A stretch of 47,279 nucleotides of DNA. It comes from Shewanella basaltis (GTDB taxonomy: Bacteria; Pseudomonadota; Gammaproteobacteria; Enterobacterales; Shewanellaceae). Position numbers and translations under genes: made by a program. The stretch is from assembly GCF_023283885.1 (NCBI RefSeq), contig NZ_JAKILA010000029.1:1-47279 (forward strand), in the 5' to 3' direction. Under the pieces are notes generated by a model that ran no database searches, was not told the DNA's origin, and worked only from the letters and a program-made list of their open reading frames with translations. Position 1 is the first letter of the stretch. The number at the start of each line of letters is the position of its first letter. Below are positions 7,504 to 15,843 of the stretch, in pieces.

Positions 7504-7808
7504 AAAAACCTAGCGTGCATTGCTAGGGTCTGTTGATCTTTCAAGGTTATTTTTGCAGCGAATTGTTGGCCATTACTCATATACAAGTGCGCGGCAGAGA
7601 CTTTGAAGTGTAGTTATTCTACATAAAAAGTCGATAACGCAGTAAAAATGACCAACAAACGCTGCCCACAGGGTTCGGCTAAAAACGTTTTACTCTTTGT
7701 TGAATAGATTTTGCTTAGGTGGCTAGGCTTCAATCCATTCGCCTCGATTAAAACGTTTTTAACTCGAACAAAATTCAACCTGCAAAGATCAACAGACCCT
7801 AGGTTTTT
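7504..7808. terminator. Bidirectional terminator split by a mobile element
   Basis: If the element at 7527-7798 and one CTAG copy are removed, the flanks rejoin to AAAAACCTAGC, loop GTGCATT, GCTAGGTTTTT. This is a perfect 11-bp stem with A-run and T-run, a classic bidirectional terminator between two convergent genes. Today the left arm is at 7504-7514 and the right arm is divided between 7522-7526 and 7803-7808. Confidence 0.85.
7527..7798. mobile_element. Family-A MITE, 272 bp, CTAG target duplication
   Basis: The ends GGTCTGTTGATCTTT (7527-7541) and AAAGATCAACAGACC (7784-7798) are perfect inverted repeats, extending imperfectly to GGTT/AACC. The flanking CTAG at 7523-7526 and 7799-7802 is the target duplication. 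No transposase is encoded, and the short frames inside are not credible genes. GG-starting ends with CTAG duplications resemble the IS5 group, so trans-mobilisation by such a transposase is inferred. A second copy lies inverted at 20609-20895. Confidence 0.9.
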
Positions 7809-7821
7809 GTACACCATTTAT

Positions 7822-8013
7822 TTATGCAGTGGTGTTGATGTTATGACCGCTATTACCTACAGGTTGAGGCGCAGGTGCTGCCGCTTCAATTAACTGCAAT
7901 GCCATTTGGCCTTCTATCTTCTGTTGCTCTTTTGCCATCACAGCCACTTTTAAACTGTTACCAGAATCAATGGTTGTTGGCATTGATGATGGAGCATTCA
8001 CACTGATTGACAT
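7822..8013 (-). CDS. YjfB-like small putative motility protein
   Basis: 63 residues. The middle helix SLKVAVMAKEQQKIEGQMAL and the ending PVGNSGHNINTTA fit the YjfB family of tiny putative motility proteins (PF14070), which share a short amphipathic helix and a G-x-x-(I/L)-(D/N) tail. The function is unproven even in Bacillus. The start is well supported, with GAGG 9 bases upstream of the ATG on the minus strand. It is a single gene with its own promoter region facing the MarR-type regulator. Confidence 0.72.
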   Translation of the reverse strand: MSISVNAPSSMPTTIDSGNSLKVAVMAKEQQKIEGQMALQLIEAAAPAPQPVGNSGHNINTTA

Positions 8014-8105
8014 ATCTTATCCTCAGTTTTCATTTCGTTTAAGTCTATCGGCATCAATGAGCAAAACTTGAGCCCTACTGTAGGGCTTCATTTTAATGAC
8101 CGATA

Positions 8106-8171
8106 CATTGCGCGCAATGAATATGTGATATTATTCATCTATGTTGAAGTATCCTATTGGGTATACTACCC
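8106..8171. promoter_or_regulatory. Two palindromes upstream of the MarR-family gene (candidate operators)
   Basis: CATTGCGCGCAATG (8106-8119) is a perfect 14-bp palindrome. GGGTA TAC TACCC (8159-8171) is an inverted repeat 26 bases before the regulator's ATG. MarR/OhrR proteins bind palindromes of this size and often repress their own genes, so either could be the autoregulatory operator. The TTGCGCGCAA core is similar in style to OhrR operators but is not a match I can confirm. Confidence 0.5.
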
Positions 8172-8197
8172 ATTATTTTTTGAGTTGAGTAAAGCTT

Positions 8198-8665
8198 ATG
8201 TCTACTAAACAGGCTGTAAATCCTTTAGCACTTGAAAACCAAGTGTGTTTCTCATTGTACAGTGCGACCAATGCCATGATCCGCGCCTATAGACCCTTAC
8301 TTGATGAACTGTCACTCACTTACCCGCAATATTTAGTGATGATGGTGCTTTGGCAAGAGCCAGGTATTAGCGTGAAAACCTTAGGTGAAAAGTTACATCT
8401 AGATTCTGGCACCTTAACTCCATTGCTTAAACGGTTAGAGGCAAAAAAATTAGTGAGCCGTGGCCGCAGCGACTTAGACGAGCGAGTGCGTGTGTTACAC
8501 GTGACCGACGCGGGGCGTGAGTTACATCAACAAGCTCTGGCGATTCCAGAGCAAATGCGCTGTAAGGTGGGCGGAACGTTAGACGATTTAGCACAACTTA
8601 AAAAATTGTGTGATCAAGCATTTGCTATGCTGAATTCGGGCGAGGCAACTAGCTGTGAAATGTGA
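8198..8665 (+). CDS. MarR-family regulator, OhrR-like (organic peroxide sensor)
   Basis: 155 residues with the OhrR pattern. The N-terminal LENQVCFSLYSATNAM contains Cys17, at the place of the peroxide-sensing cysteine of OhrR. This is followed by LTYPQYLVMMVLW and the winged helix LDSGTLTPLLKRLEAKKLV, with a wing containing DERVRVLHVT. OhrR dimers repress ohr until the cysteine is oxidised. No ohr peroxidase gene adjoins it here, so its target must be elsewhere or be this operon. The 3' end overlaps rlmC by 11 bases, which implies translational coupling. C-terminal cysteines near residues 134 and 153 might serve as a resolving Cys, but that is uncertain. Confidence 0.85.
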   Translation: MSTKQAVNPLALENQVCFSLYSATNAMIRAYRPLLDELSLTYPQYLVMMVLWQEPGISVKTLGEKLHLDSGTLTPLLKRLEAKKLVSRGRSDLDERVRVLHVTDAGRELHQQALAIPEQMRCKVGGTLDDLAQLKKLCDQAFAMLNSGEATSCEM

Positions 8666-9788
8666 TTATTTTCAGCGTGGTGATTGTTTATCTTGTCGCA
8701 ACATTGTGCAACCAATGGCACAGCAAATTGCCATTAAACAACAGCAGCTTGAGGCGTTATTTGGTGAGTTACCGGTAGAGCAATGGCTACCACCGGTACT
8801 AAGTGCCGAGTCTGGTTTTCGTAATAAAGCAAAAATGGTGGCACTAGGTGCCGCGCATCGACCCATCTTAGGCTTAGTGAATCCACAAGGCGAGGCCGTT
8901 AGCTTATGTGATTGCAGCTTGTATCCGCATGATATGCAAGTACTGCTGCATAGGTTAGAGCGTTTTGTGCAACAAGCGGGTTTACCGCCATATCGTGTCG
9001 ACAAAGCCAAAGGTGAACTTAAATACATCTTACTGACACGCAGCCAAAAGTACGGCCAATTTATGTTGCGCTTTGTACTGCGCAGCGAGCAAGCCATTGC
9101 CCGCATTGAACGCGAGTTACCACAACTGTTACACGAGTTTCCTGCGATAGCGTTGGTGTCGGTTAATCTTCAACCTGTGCATATGGCAATATTAGAAGGC
9201 GAGCAAGAAATCTTTTTAACTGAGGCTACTCGTTTAGAAGAACAGTTTAATCATGTACCACTGTTTATTCGCCCTAAAAGTTTTTTTCAAACCAATCCTG
9301 AGGTTGCAGCACAGTTATATCAAACCGCTCGCGAGTGGGTGGCAGAGTTTAATCCAAGTTACATTTGGGATTTATTTTGTGGTGTAGGAGGATTTGGCCT
9401 ACATTGTGCCGATAAGCATATTCGTTTAACCGGCATCGAAATTGAGGCCGAAGCCATTGAATGCGCCAAACTATCAGCTGAAAAATTAGGCTTAACTCAG
9501 GTTGATTTTAGTGCGCTTGACTCAACTGCATTTGCCCAAGGCCAGGCCGTACAAGACAAACCTGATTTGATTATTGTTAATCCACCAAGGCGTGGATTAG
9601 GCAAGGCATTGTGCCAGTCATTAAGTCTTTTTGCGCCTAAAGCCATAGTGTATTCGAGCTGTAACCCCAATACGTTAGTGAATGATTTAGCCAGCATTGA
9701 GGGTTACCAAATCACTAAAGTGCAGTTGTTTGATATGTTTGCGCATACTGACCATTTTGAAGTGTTAGTCATGCTAGAAAGGCGGTAA
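8655..9788 (+). CDS. rlmC: 23S rRNA (uracil-5-)-methyltransferase RlmC
   Basis: Predicted to methylate U747 of 23S rRNA using S-adenosylmethionine. The 377 residues match E. coli RlmC (375) and align along the whole length. Iron-sulfur ligands are present at Cys3, Cys11 and Cys14, plus Cys in LCDCSLYP near 85. Other landmarks are GFRNKAKMV, GELKYILLT, PKSFFQTNP, the SAM motif WDLFCGVGGFGLH near 235, NPPRRGLGKALC near 310, and the nucleophile motif YSSCNPNTL near 335. The start ATG overlaps the end of the OhrR-like gene. The chromate transporter follows after 72 bases on the same strand. Confidence 0.95.
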   Translation: MKCDYFQRGDCLSCRNIVQPMAQQIAIKQQQLEALFGELPVEQWLPPVLSAESGFRNKAKMVALGAAHRPILGLVNPQGEAVSLCDCSLYPHDMQVLLHRLERFVQQAGLPPYRVDKAKGELKYILLTRSQKYGQFMLRFVLRSEQAIARIERELPQLLHEFPAIALVSVNLQPVHMAILEGEQEIFLTEATRLEEQFNHVPLFIRPKSFFQTNPEVAAQLYQTAREWVAEFNPSYIWDLFCGVGGFGLHCADKHIRLTGIEIEAEAIECAKLSAEKLGLTQVDFSALDSTAFAQGQAVQDKPDLIIVNPPRRGLGKALCQSLSLFAPKAIVYSSCNPNTLVNDLASIEGYQITKVQLFDMFAHTDHFEVLVMLERR

Positions 9789-9860
9789 GTGGCAAGTGGT
9801 CATGAAACTGTCATTTTTATGTCATAAAATCATGGCTCAACATAAAAAGGATCTCGGGCG

Positions 9861-11012
9861 ATGTGGCAAATCTTCAGTCGTTTTTTAGCGTTAGGCTTAA
9901 TCAGTTTTGGTGGCCCTGCTGCTCATATTGGTTATTTTAGAAAAGCATTTGTTGATGATTTGCAATGGCTAGACAGTAAGCAATACGCCAGTTTTGTTGC
10001 CTTAAGCCAATTTATGCCTGGTCCCGGGTCTAGCCAAGTCGGCTTTGCTATTGGTTATCACAAAGGTGGGGTGTTTGGTGGGCTCGCGGCATTTTTGGGA
10101 TTTACTTTACCGTCGTTTTTACTGCTGTTTTTGTTCGCAGTAACCAGTGCGCAATGGTTAGAAATTAGCGCTGTACAAGGCATGATCCACGGTTTAAAAC
10201 TGTTGGCCGTCGTGGTCGTTGCTGATGCGACCTTGTCCATGTTTACTCAATTTTGTCAGCGTAAAACCGCTAAAATGTTAATGGCCACTACCGCAGTGGC
10301 AATTATCTTAATGCCGTCGATGTTAATGCAAATTGCGGTGTTAGTGATGGCCGCAATCATTGGGGGAATTTTACTGACCCGCGGAGAAAATATTACCCCT
10401 GAAAACCCACCCATCACCCTAAATTATTCTTGGTTAGCCTTGTTTATTTTATGCTTGGCCAGTTCGCTGTATTTTATTGGCCAGGATGACACTATTGGGC
10501 AAATATTTGCGCAGTTTTTCCAAGTTGGCAGTTTAGTGTTTGGCGGCGGGCATGTGGTGCTCCCCTTATTAGAAGCTAGTGTGGGCGACTACATTACTCC
10601 AGATCGTTTTTTAACTGGCTATGCACTAGCACAGGCGATACCTGGGCCCATGTTTACTCTTGCGACCTTTTTAGGGGCTGATTTATGGCTAGAGTCGCCA
10701 ATATTAGGCGCCATAGTGGCGACAATTGCAATATTTTTACCCGGGTTTTTACTTATGTTAGTGGGCTTAAAAAGCTGGCATACCATTAGTCAGCGCCCCC
10801 ATATTGCAGGCGTGTTAGCTGGTGTTAATGCCGCGGTTGTCGGCTTGTTATTCGCGGCGCTTTATCAGCCAGTATTTACCAGTGCGGTTATTATGCCACT
10901 TGATATGGCGCTAGTGATTATTGGCTTTAGTCTGTTAAAGGTATTTAAGCCTGGCATTGTTTGGCTGGTTATGGGGTTTGCTGCAACGGGTGCATTATTA
11001 ACCTTAATATAA
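9861..11012 (+). CDS. chrA: Chromate transporter ChrA (two-domain, long-chain)
   Basis: Inner-membrane CHR-family protein of 383 residues made of two homologous halves. The first half carries SFGGPAAHIGYFR and SQFMPGPGSSQVGFAIGY. The second carries VFGGGHVVLPLLE and AQAIPGPMFTLATFLGA. These are the paired G-G-P/H and P-G-P motifs of long-chain ChrA. Characterised members export chromate. Many family members are untested, so the substrate is inferred. The start at 9861 is preceded by AAAAAGGATCTCGGG. A strong compound hairpin with a T-run ends the transcript. Confidence 0.9.
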   Translation: MWQIFSRFLALGLISFGGPAAHIGYFRKAFVDDLQWLDSKQYASFVALSQFMPGPGSSQVGFAIGYHKGGVFGGLAAFLGFTLPSFLLLFLFAVTSAQWLEISAVQGMIHGLKLLAVVVVADATLSMFTQFCQRKTAKMLMATTAVAIILMPSMLMQIAVLVMAAIIGGILLTRGENITPENPPITLNYSWLALFILCLASSLYFIGQDDTIGQIFAQFFQVGSLVFGGGHVVLPLLEASVGDYITPDRFLTGYALAQAIPGPMFTLATFLGADLWLESPILGAIVATIAIFLPGFLLMLVGLKSWHTISQRPHIAGVLAGVNAAVVGLLFAALYQPVFTSAVIMPLDMALVIIGFSLLKVFKPGIVWLVMGFAATGALLTLI

Positions 11013-11026
11013 TTCCAATGAACAAG

Positions 11027-11075
11027 CGACCACCTAGGGCTAGGTGTAAGCCCTCGGTTAACACTGGTCGTTTTT
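11027..11075 (+). terminator. Terminator after chrA
   Basis: The outer stem CGACCA (11027-11032) pairs with TGGTCG (11065-11070), directly followed by TTTTT. An inner CACCTAG/CTAGGTG hairpin stacks inside it. Confidence 0.75.
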
Positions 11076-11167
11076 GCGACATGTTTCACTTTATTCGGCG
11101 CTAAAGTTTGGCTACAAGCTGTAAACATCTATACTCAATAGATTATTACTACAAAAGGCTGACAACT

Positions 11168-12832
11168 ATGCTGAAATCCTCCCTTCGCAATAAGCTTTTG
11201 GGGCTATCACTAATCCCTTTGTCATTAACTTTGACCGTATTATTAAGTGTATTTTACGTTAACGAGGGTACCTCGTTAGAAAATGATATCGCTCAGTTTC
11301 GCGGTGAGTTAATTTCAGAAAGAAAAAGTCAACTTGCAGAAGCCACAGAAATCGCTCGAGGTGTGGTTGAATATCAATTGTCGCTTGGCAGTAGTGGTAA
11401 TGTGAATCAAGCATTGCGTGATTTACGTTTTGGCAGTGCAGGCTATTTTTTTATGTATGACGATGCTGGAAACAGTGTTTTTCATGCAACGATGCCAGAG
11501 TTAGAAGGGCAAAACAAAATTGATATGGCTGACCCTAATGGCACAAAAATTATTGTTGGCTTACTCAATGCTGCCAAGTCTGGCGATGGTATATTTTCTT
11601 ATTTTTATAAAAAACCGGGCACAGAGCAGTTAATTGAAAAACTGGGGTATGCCGTCATGGTGCCCAATACTAACTGGATGTTAGGCACTGGTGCTTATAT
11701 TGATGATATTGAGCAAGCCATTGCTAAATTTCATGATGAAAAAACTGAACGTATGCATCAAAAAACGTTAATGTTTTTGCTTATGGCGTTAGGCTTAACC
11801 GGCATTACAGCGTTTGTGGTTGTGGTCATGGCACACAAGCTGGTTGTGCCAATTCAAAATATGGCTAATTCGTTAAATGATATCGCCAAAGGGGAGGGTG
11901 ATTTAACTAAGCGCTTAGCTGTTACTAGCGAAGATGAAATTGGCCAATTAGGCAGTGCGTTTAATGAGTTTGTCGACAAACTACAGCATATTATTAGTGA
12001 TGTCGCCGGGGCAACCGACAGAGTAAAACATGGCGCGCAGAGTATTAGCGGCCAAACGGTGTCGATGACCGAGCAACTTTATAGCCACAATAATGAAATC
12101 GATCAAATTGTGACAGCCATTACTGAAATGTCGGCAACCGCAAATGATGTGGCACACAATACCAGCATGGTCGCCGATGCAACTCATACAGCATCAGGCA
12201 ATGTGACTAAAGCACAAGAGTGTGTCGATACCTCATTAACTGAAGTGTCTAATTTAATGAAACAGATTGATAATGCCGCGGCAGATGTTCAATCGCTGAG
12301 CGAGCAATCGCAAAAAATTAACTCTGTTCTTAGTGTGATTGGTGGTATTGCTGAGCAAACAAATTTACTGGCGTTAAATGCCGCAATTGAAGCCGCGCGT
12401 GCAGGTGAGCAAGGTCGAGGTTTTGCGGTTGTTGCAGATGAAGTCAGAAACCTTGCCAGCCGTACCCAAAGTAGCACGGTCGAAATTAACGATATGCTAT
12501 CGCAACTGCACAAATTAGTGACCAAAGCGGTGCAAACGATGCAACAAAGCCAAAGTAGTTGTTTAAGTTCGGTTGAGTCTTCACGGGCTATATCAGAAAG
12601 TTTAGGCGCAGTGACATCTTCGGTAACGAGCATTAATGATATGAGTACCCAAATTGCGACAGCGGCAACAGAACAAAGCTCGGTGACAGAAGAAATTCAT
12701 CGCAATGTTAACTCCGTACAAGAAATCGTTAACTCATTATTGGCTGCAAGTCAGGATGCATCTGGCTTGAGTAAAGATGTGGCCAATGAAGGTCAGACTC
12801 TTGCTAAGTTAGTTGGACAATTTAAAGTTTAA
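11168..12832 (+). CDS. Methyl-accepting chemotaxis protein with single Cache domain
   Basis: A chemoreceptor of about 554 residues. A first membrane segment (about 12-30) is followed by a periplasmic sensor of roughly 155 residues with the sCache_2 signature GYFFMYDDAGNSVFHATMPE and NWMLGTGAYIDDIE. A second membrane segment (about 199-225) leads to a HAMP domain (VVPIQNMANSLNDIAKGEGD) and a signalling coiled coil with the highly conserved tip EQTNLLALNAAIEAARAGEQ. The protein ends soon after the signalling domain with no CheR-tethering pentapeptide. The ligand is unknown; related Cache sensors bind small carboxylates or other metabolites. I chose ATG 11168, preceded by AAAGG, over a longer frame from 11108 that would place a polar stretch before the membrane segment. 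Confidence 0.92.
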   Translation: MLKSSLRNKLLGLSLIPLSLTLTVLLSVFYVNEGTSLENDIAQFRGELISERKSQLAEATEIARGVVEYQLSLGSSGNVNQALRDLRFGSAGYFFMYDDAGNSVFHATMPELEGQNKIDMADPNGTKIIVGLLNAAKSGDGIFSYFYKKPGTEQLIEKLGYAVMVPNTNWMLGTGAYIDDIEQAIAKFHDEKTERMHQKTLMFLLMALGLTGITAFVVVVMAHKLVVPIQNMANSLNDIAKGEGDLTKRLAVTSEDEIGQLGSAFNEFVDKLQHIISDVAGATDRVKHGAQSISGQTVSMTEQLYSHNNEIDQIVTAITEMSATANDVAHNTSMVADATHTASGNVTKAQECVDTSLTEVSNLMKQIDNAAADVQSLSEQSQKINSVLSVIGGIAEQTNLLALNAAIEAARAGEQGRGFAVVADEVRNLASRTQSSTVEINDMLSQLHKLVTKAVQTMQQSQSSCLSSVESSRAISESLGAVTSSVTSINDMSTQIATAATEQSSVTEEIHRNVNSVQEIVNSLLAASQDASGLSKDVANEGQTLAKLVGQFKV

Positions 12833-12856
12833 CGAAATACTGCCTTAGTTAAAAAG

Positions 12857-12881
12857 TGAACCCTTATGGGTTCATTTTTTT
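12857..12881 (+). terminator. Terminator after the chemoreceptor gene
   Basis: TGAACCC (12857-12863), loop TTAT, GGGTTCA (12868-12874), then seven T residues. A textbook intrinsic terminator. Confidence 0.9.
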
Positions 12882-13036
12882 ATGCAAAAATACGTATTGC
12901 TAAAAGCATTGAGGTGCTGAAATTTATTCGCCATTAGTTTGTTAATAATCGACCTTTCGGTCTAGGTTTAGCGCGAGTCATGGGGTAAAATGCGCCGTTG
13001 CACCTTTTGTTAACTGCTAATTTAAGTTGAATATTC

Positions 13037-14135
13037 ATGTTTGAAGTTAATCCGGTAAAATTCAAAATCAAAGAGCTTGCTGATCGTACTGAGTTACTTC
13101 GGGGGTATCTTTGACTACGCTGCTAAAAGCGAGCGTTTAGAAGAAGTCAGTCGTGAACTAGAAAGTTCGGAAGTGTGGAACGTGCCTGAGCGTGCGCAAG
13201 CACTGGGTAAAGAGCGTGCCGCATTAGAAGCCGTTGTTAAAACCATTGATGATATGGACGCAGGTCTTGAAGACATTGAAGGATTGCTTGAATTAGCAAT
13301 CGAAGAAGATGACGAAGAAACCTTTAACGATGCCGCCGCTGAGCTTAAAACCTTAGATGCACGTTTGGCTGATTTAGAATTCCGCCGGATGTTTTCGGGT
13401 AAAAATGACGCCTCAAATTGTTACCTGGACATTCAATCTGGCTCGGGTGGTACAGAAGCCCAAGATTGGGCCAACATGGTATTACGCATGTATTTGCGTT
13501 GGGGCGAAGCACACGGCTACAGCCCTGAATTAATGGAAGTTACCGACGGTGATGTTGCGGGCATTAAAGGCGCAACCATTAAATTTACTGGTGAATATGC
13601 GTTTGGTTGGATGCGCACCGAAACGGGTGTACATCGTTTAGTGCGTAAGTCGCCGTTTGACTCGTCGGGTAAACGCCATACGTCTTTTTGCTCGGTATTT
13701 GTGTACCCAGAAATTGACGACGACATTGAAATTGAGATCAATCCATCTGACTTGCGTATTGATACCTACCGCGCCTCTGGTGCCGGTGGTCAGCACGTAA
13801 ACAAAACGGATTCAGCGGTACGTATCACTCACTTGCCAACCAATACGGTTGTGCAATGTCAAAACGACCGCTCGCAACACAAAAACCGTGACTCAGCCTT
13901 TAAACAATTAAAAGCGAAGTTATACGAGTTAGAAATGCACAAGCAAAATGCCGACAAACAAGCCGCTGAAGATGCTAAATCTGACATTGGCTGGGGCAGT
14001 CAAATTCGTTCGTACGTATTAGACGATGCACGCATTAAAGATTTACGTACAGGGGTTGAGAACCGCAATACTCAATCTGTGTTGGATGGTGATTTAGATA
14101 AGTTTATTGAAGCCAGCCTAAAATCAGGACTTTAG
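13037..14135 (+). CDS. prfB: Peptide chain release factor 2 (programmed +1 frameshift)
   Basis: RF2 recognises UGA and UAA stop codons and triggers peptide release. The gene starts at ATG 13037, and its first 25 codons end at an in-frame TGA (13112-13114). A +1 shift there continues translation to 14135, giving 365 residues, exactly the E. coli length. Landmarks after the shift are the stop-recognition motif SPF (in RKSPFDSSGKRHTSF) and the catalytic GGQ (in ASGAGGQHVNKTDSAVRI). The frameshift makes synthesis self-limiting, because abundant RF2 terminates at the TGA. lysS follows after 63 bases, the same pairing as in E. coli. Confidence 0.97.
13100..13115 (+). other. prfB +1 frameshift signal
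   Basis: The site reads CGG GGG TAT CTT TGA C. It has the same slippery CTT, TGA stop and following C as in E. coli, with a Shine-Dalgarno-like GGGGG run upstream. The E. coli AGG codon is replaced here by the synonymous CGG, which trims the internal Shine-Dalgarno match by one base. Confidence 0.95.
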
Positions 14136-14198
14136 TTTAATCAAATTAACTTTTTTCGCCATGTATCAAAGTGTGGCGAGTAAACGCGAGAATATAAC

Positions 14199-15701
14199 AT
14201 GACTGAACACGTACAAGATGAAAACAAACTGATTGCAGAGCGTCGGGCTAAATTAGAACACATCCGCACTAACTGTCCTGCAAATGCTCACCCTAATACA
14301 TGGCAACGTAGCCATAAAGCGGCTGAGCTTCAGGCACAATATGGTGATCAAACAAAAGAAGCCTTAGAAGAATTAGGTTTTCAAACCAGTATCGCTGGCC
14401 GCATTATGGCAAAGCGTGGCCCGTTTTTAGTGATCCAAGACGTGTCTGGTCGTATTCAAGCTTATGCTGGCAAGCCAGTACAAGGTGACTTAAAAGAGCG
14501 TTATCAAGGTTTAGATATCGGTGACATTATTGGTGTTAAAGGCCAGTTGCACTTATCTGGCAAAGGCGACCTTTACGTCAACATGGAAGAGTACCAATTG
14601 CTGACTAAAGCATTGCGTCCATTACCAGAAAAATTCCACGGTTTAACAGACCAGGAAACGCGTTACCGTCAACGTTATGTCGATTTGATTGTTAACGAAG
14701 ACTCGCGCAAGGCATTTGTTATGCGCTCAAAAGTGGTTGCAGCGATCCGTAACTTCATGATCAAAAAAGAGTTCATGGAAGTTGAAACCCCAATGATGCA
14801 CGTTATTCCTGGTGGTGCGTCGGCACGTCCGTTTGTGACGCATCACAACGCATTAGACATGGCAATGTACCTACGTATTGCACCAGAGCTATACCTTAAG
14901 CGTTTAGTTGTGGGTGGTTTTGAGCGTGTGTTTGAAATTAACCGTAACTTCCGTAACGAAGGCTTGTCACCACGTCATAACCCAGAATTCACTATGATGG
15001 AATTCTATATGGCGTACGCAGATTACAAAGATTTAATGGATCTCACTGAAGAAATGCTCAGTTCAATCGCCATTGAATTATTAGGCAGTGCGCAAATGCC
15101 ATACGGCGAGCACACCGTTGACTTTGGTGGCCCTTATGCGCGTTTAAGCATGTTAGAAGCGATTCAAAAGTACAATCCAGATAACGCTACCATTCAAGCA
15201 ATGACCTACGAGCAAGTTAAAGACGTTGAATTTATGCGTGATTTAGCATCAAGCCTTGGCATCAAGCTAGAAAAATTCTGGACTTGTGGTCAGCTACTAG
15301 AAGAAATCTTTGGTGAAACCGCCGAGCCTAAGTTAATGCAACCTACGTTTATTACCGGTTACCCAGCAGACATTTCGCCGCTTGCACGTCGTAATGATGA
15401 TAACGATTTTATTACCGATCGTTTTGAGTTCTTTATTGGTGGCCGTGAAGTGGCTAACGGCTTTAGCGAGCTTAACGATGCAGAAGATCAAGACAACCGC
15501 TTTAAAGCGCAAGTTGATGCAAAAGATGCGGGCGATGATGAAGCCATGTTCTACGATGCAGACTACATCACTGCACTTGAGCACGGTTTACCGCCAACCG
15601 CGGGTCAAGGTATTGGTATCGACCGTTTAGTGATGTTATTTACTAACACTCATACTATCCGTGATGTGATTTTATTCCCAGCGATGCGCCCACAAGCGTA
15701 A
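14199..15701 (+). CDS. lysS: Lysyl-tRNA synthetase, class II
   Basis: Charges tRNA-Lys in the cytoplasm. The 500 residues match the bacterial class II enzyme. An N-terminal OB-fold anticodon-binding domain (about 60-150) contains AGRIMAKRGPFLVIQD. The catalytic domain has motif 2 in FEINRNFRNEGLSPRHNPEF and motif 3 in GQGIGIDRLVMLFTN, near the C-terminus. Upstream prfB is probably cotranscribed. A strong terminator follows 37 bases after the stop. Confidence 0.97.
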   Translation: MTEHVQDENKLIAERRAKLEHIRTNCPANAHPNTWQRSHKAAELQAQYGDQTKEALEELGFQTSIAGRIMAKRGPFLVIQDVSGRIQAYAGKPVQGDLKERYQGLDIGDIIGVKGQLHLSGKGDLYVNMEEYQLLTKALRPLPEKFHGLTDQETRYRQRYVDLIVNEDSRKAFVMRSKVVAAIRNFMIKKEFMEVETPMMHVIPGGASARPFVTHHNALDMAMYLRIAPELYLKRLVVGGFERVFEINRNFRNEGLSPRHNPEFTMMEFYMAYADYKDLMDLTEEMLSSIAIELLGSAQMPYGEHTVDFGGPYARLSMLEAIQKYNPDNATIQAMTYEQVKDVEFMRDLASSLGIKLEKFWTCGQLLEEIFGETAEPKLMQPTFITGYPADISPLARRNDDNDFITDRFEFFIGGREVANGFSELNDAEDQDNRFKAQVDAKDAGDDEAMFYDADYITALEHGLPPTAGQGIGIDRLVMLFTNTHTIRDVILFPAMRPQA

Positions 15702-15738
15702 TCGCGCCTGTTGGTTTAGCCAATATTGTAGTTATTAA

Positions 15739-15762
15739 AACCAGCCTGCGGGCTGGTTTTTT
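15739..15762 (+). terminator. Terminator of the prfB-lysS transcript
   Basis: AACCAGCC (15739-15746), loop TGCG, GGCTGGTT (15751-15758) running into a six-T tract. Confidence 0.92.
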
Positions 15763-15843
15763 GTTAAGCATAATCTGTTAAAAAATGTCGATTTAAGGCA
15801 CAATAGCCGCAATTTAACGTGTCAGCCTATAGGAACTCACATC

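Noticed and set aside
7614..7893. Open frames of 60-67 codons across the family-A element
   Set aside because: They lie in the inverted-repeat element, have no ribosome sites, and overlap in opposite strands.
11108..11167. Earlier start for the chemoreceptor
   Set aside because: It would add a 20-residue polar segment before the membrane anchor and begin at a TTG without a ribosome site. ATG 11168 has AAAGG upstream and fits the family.
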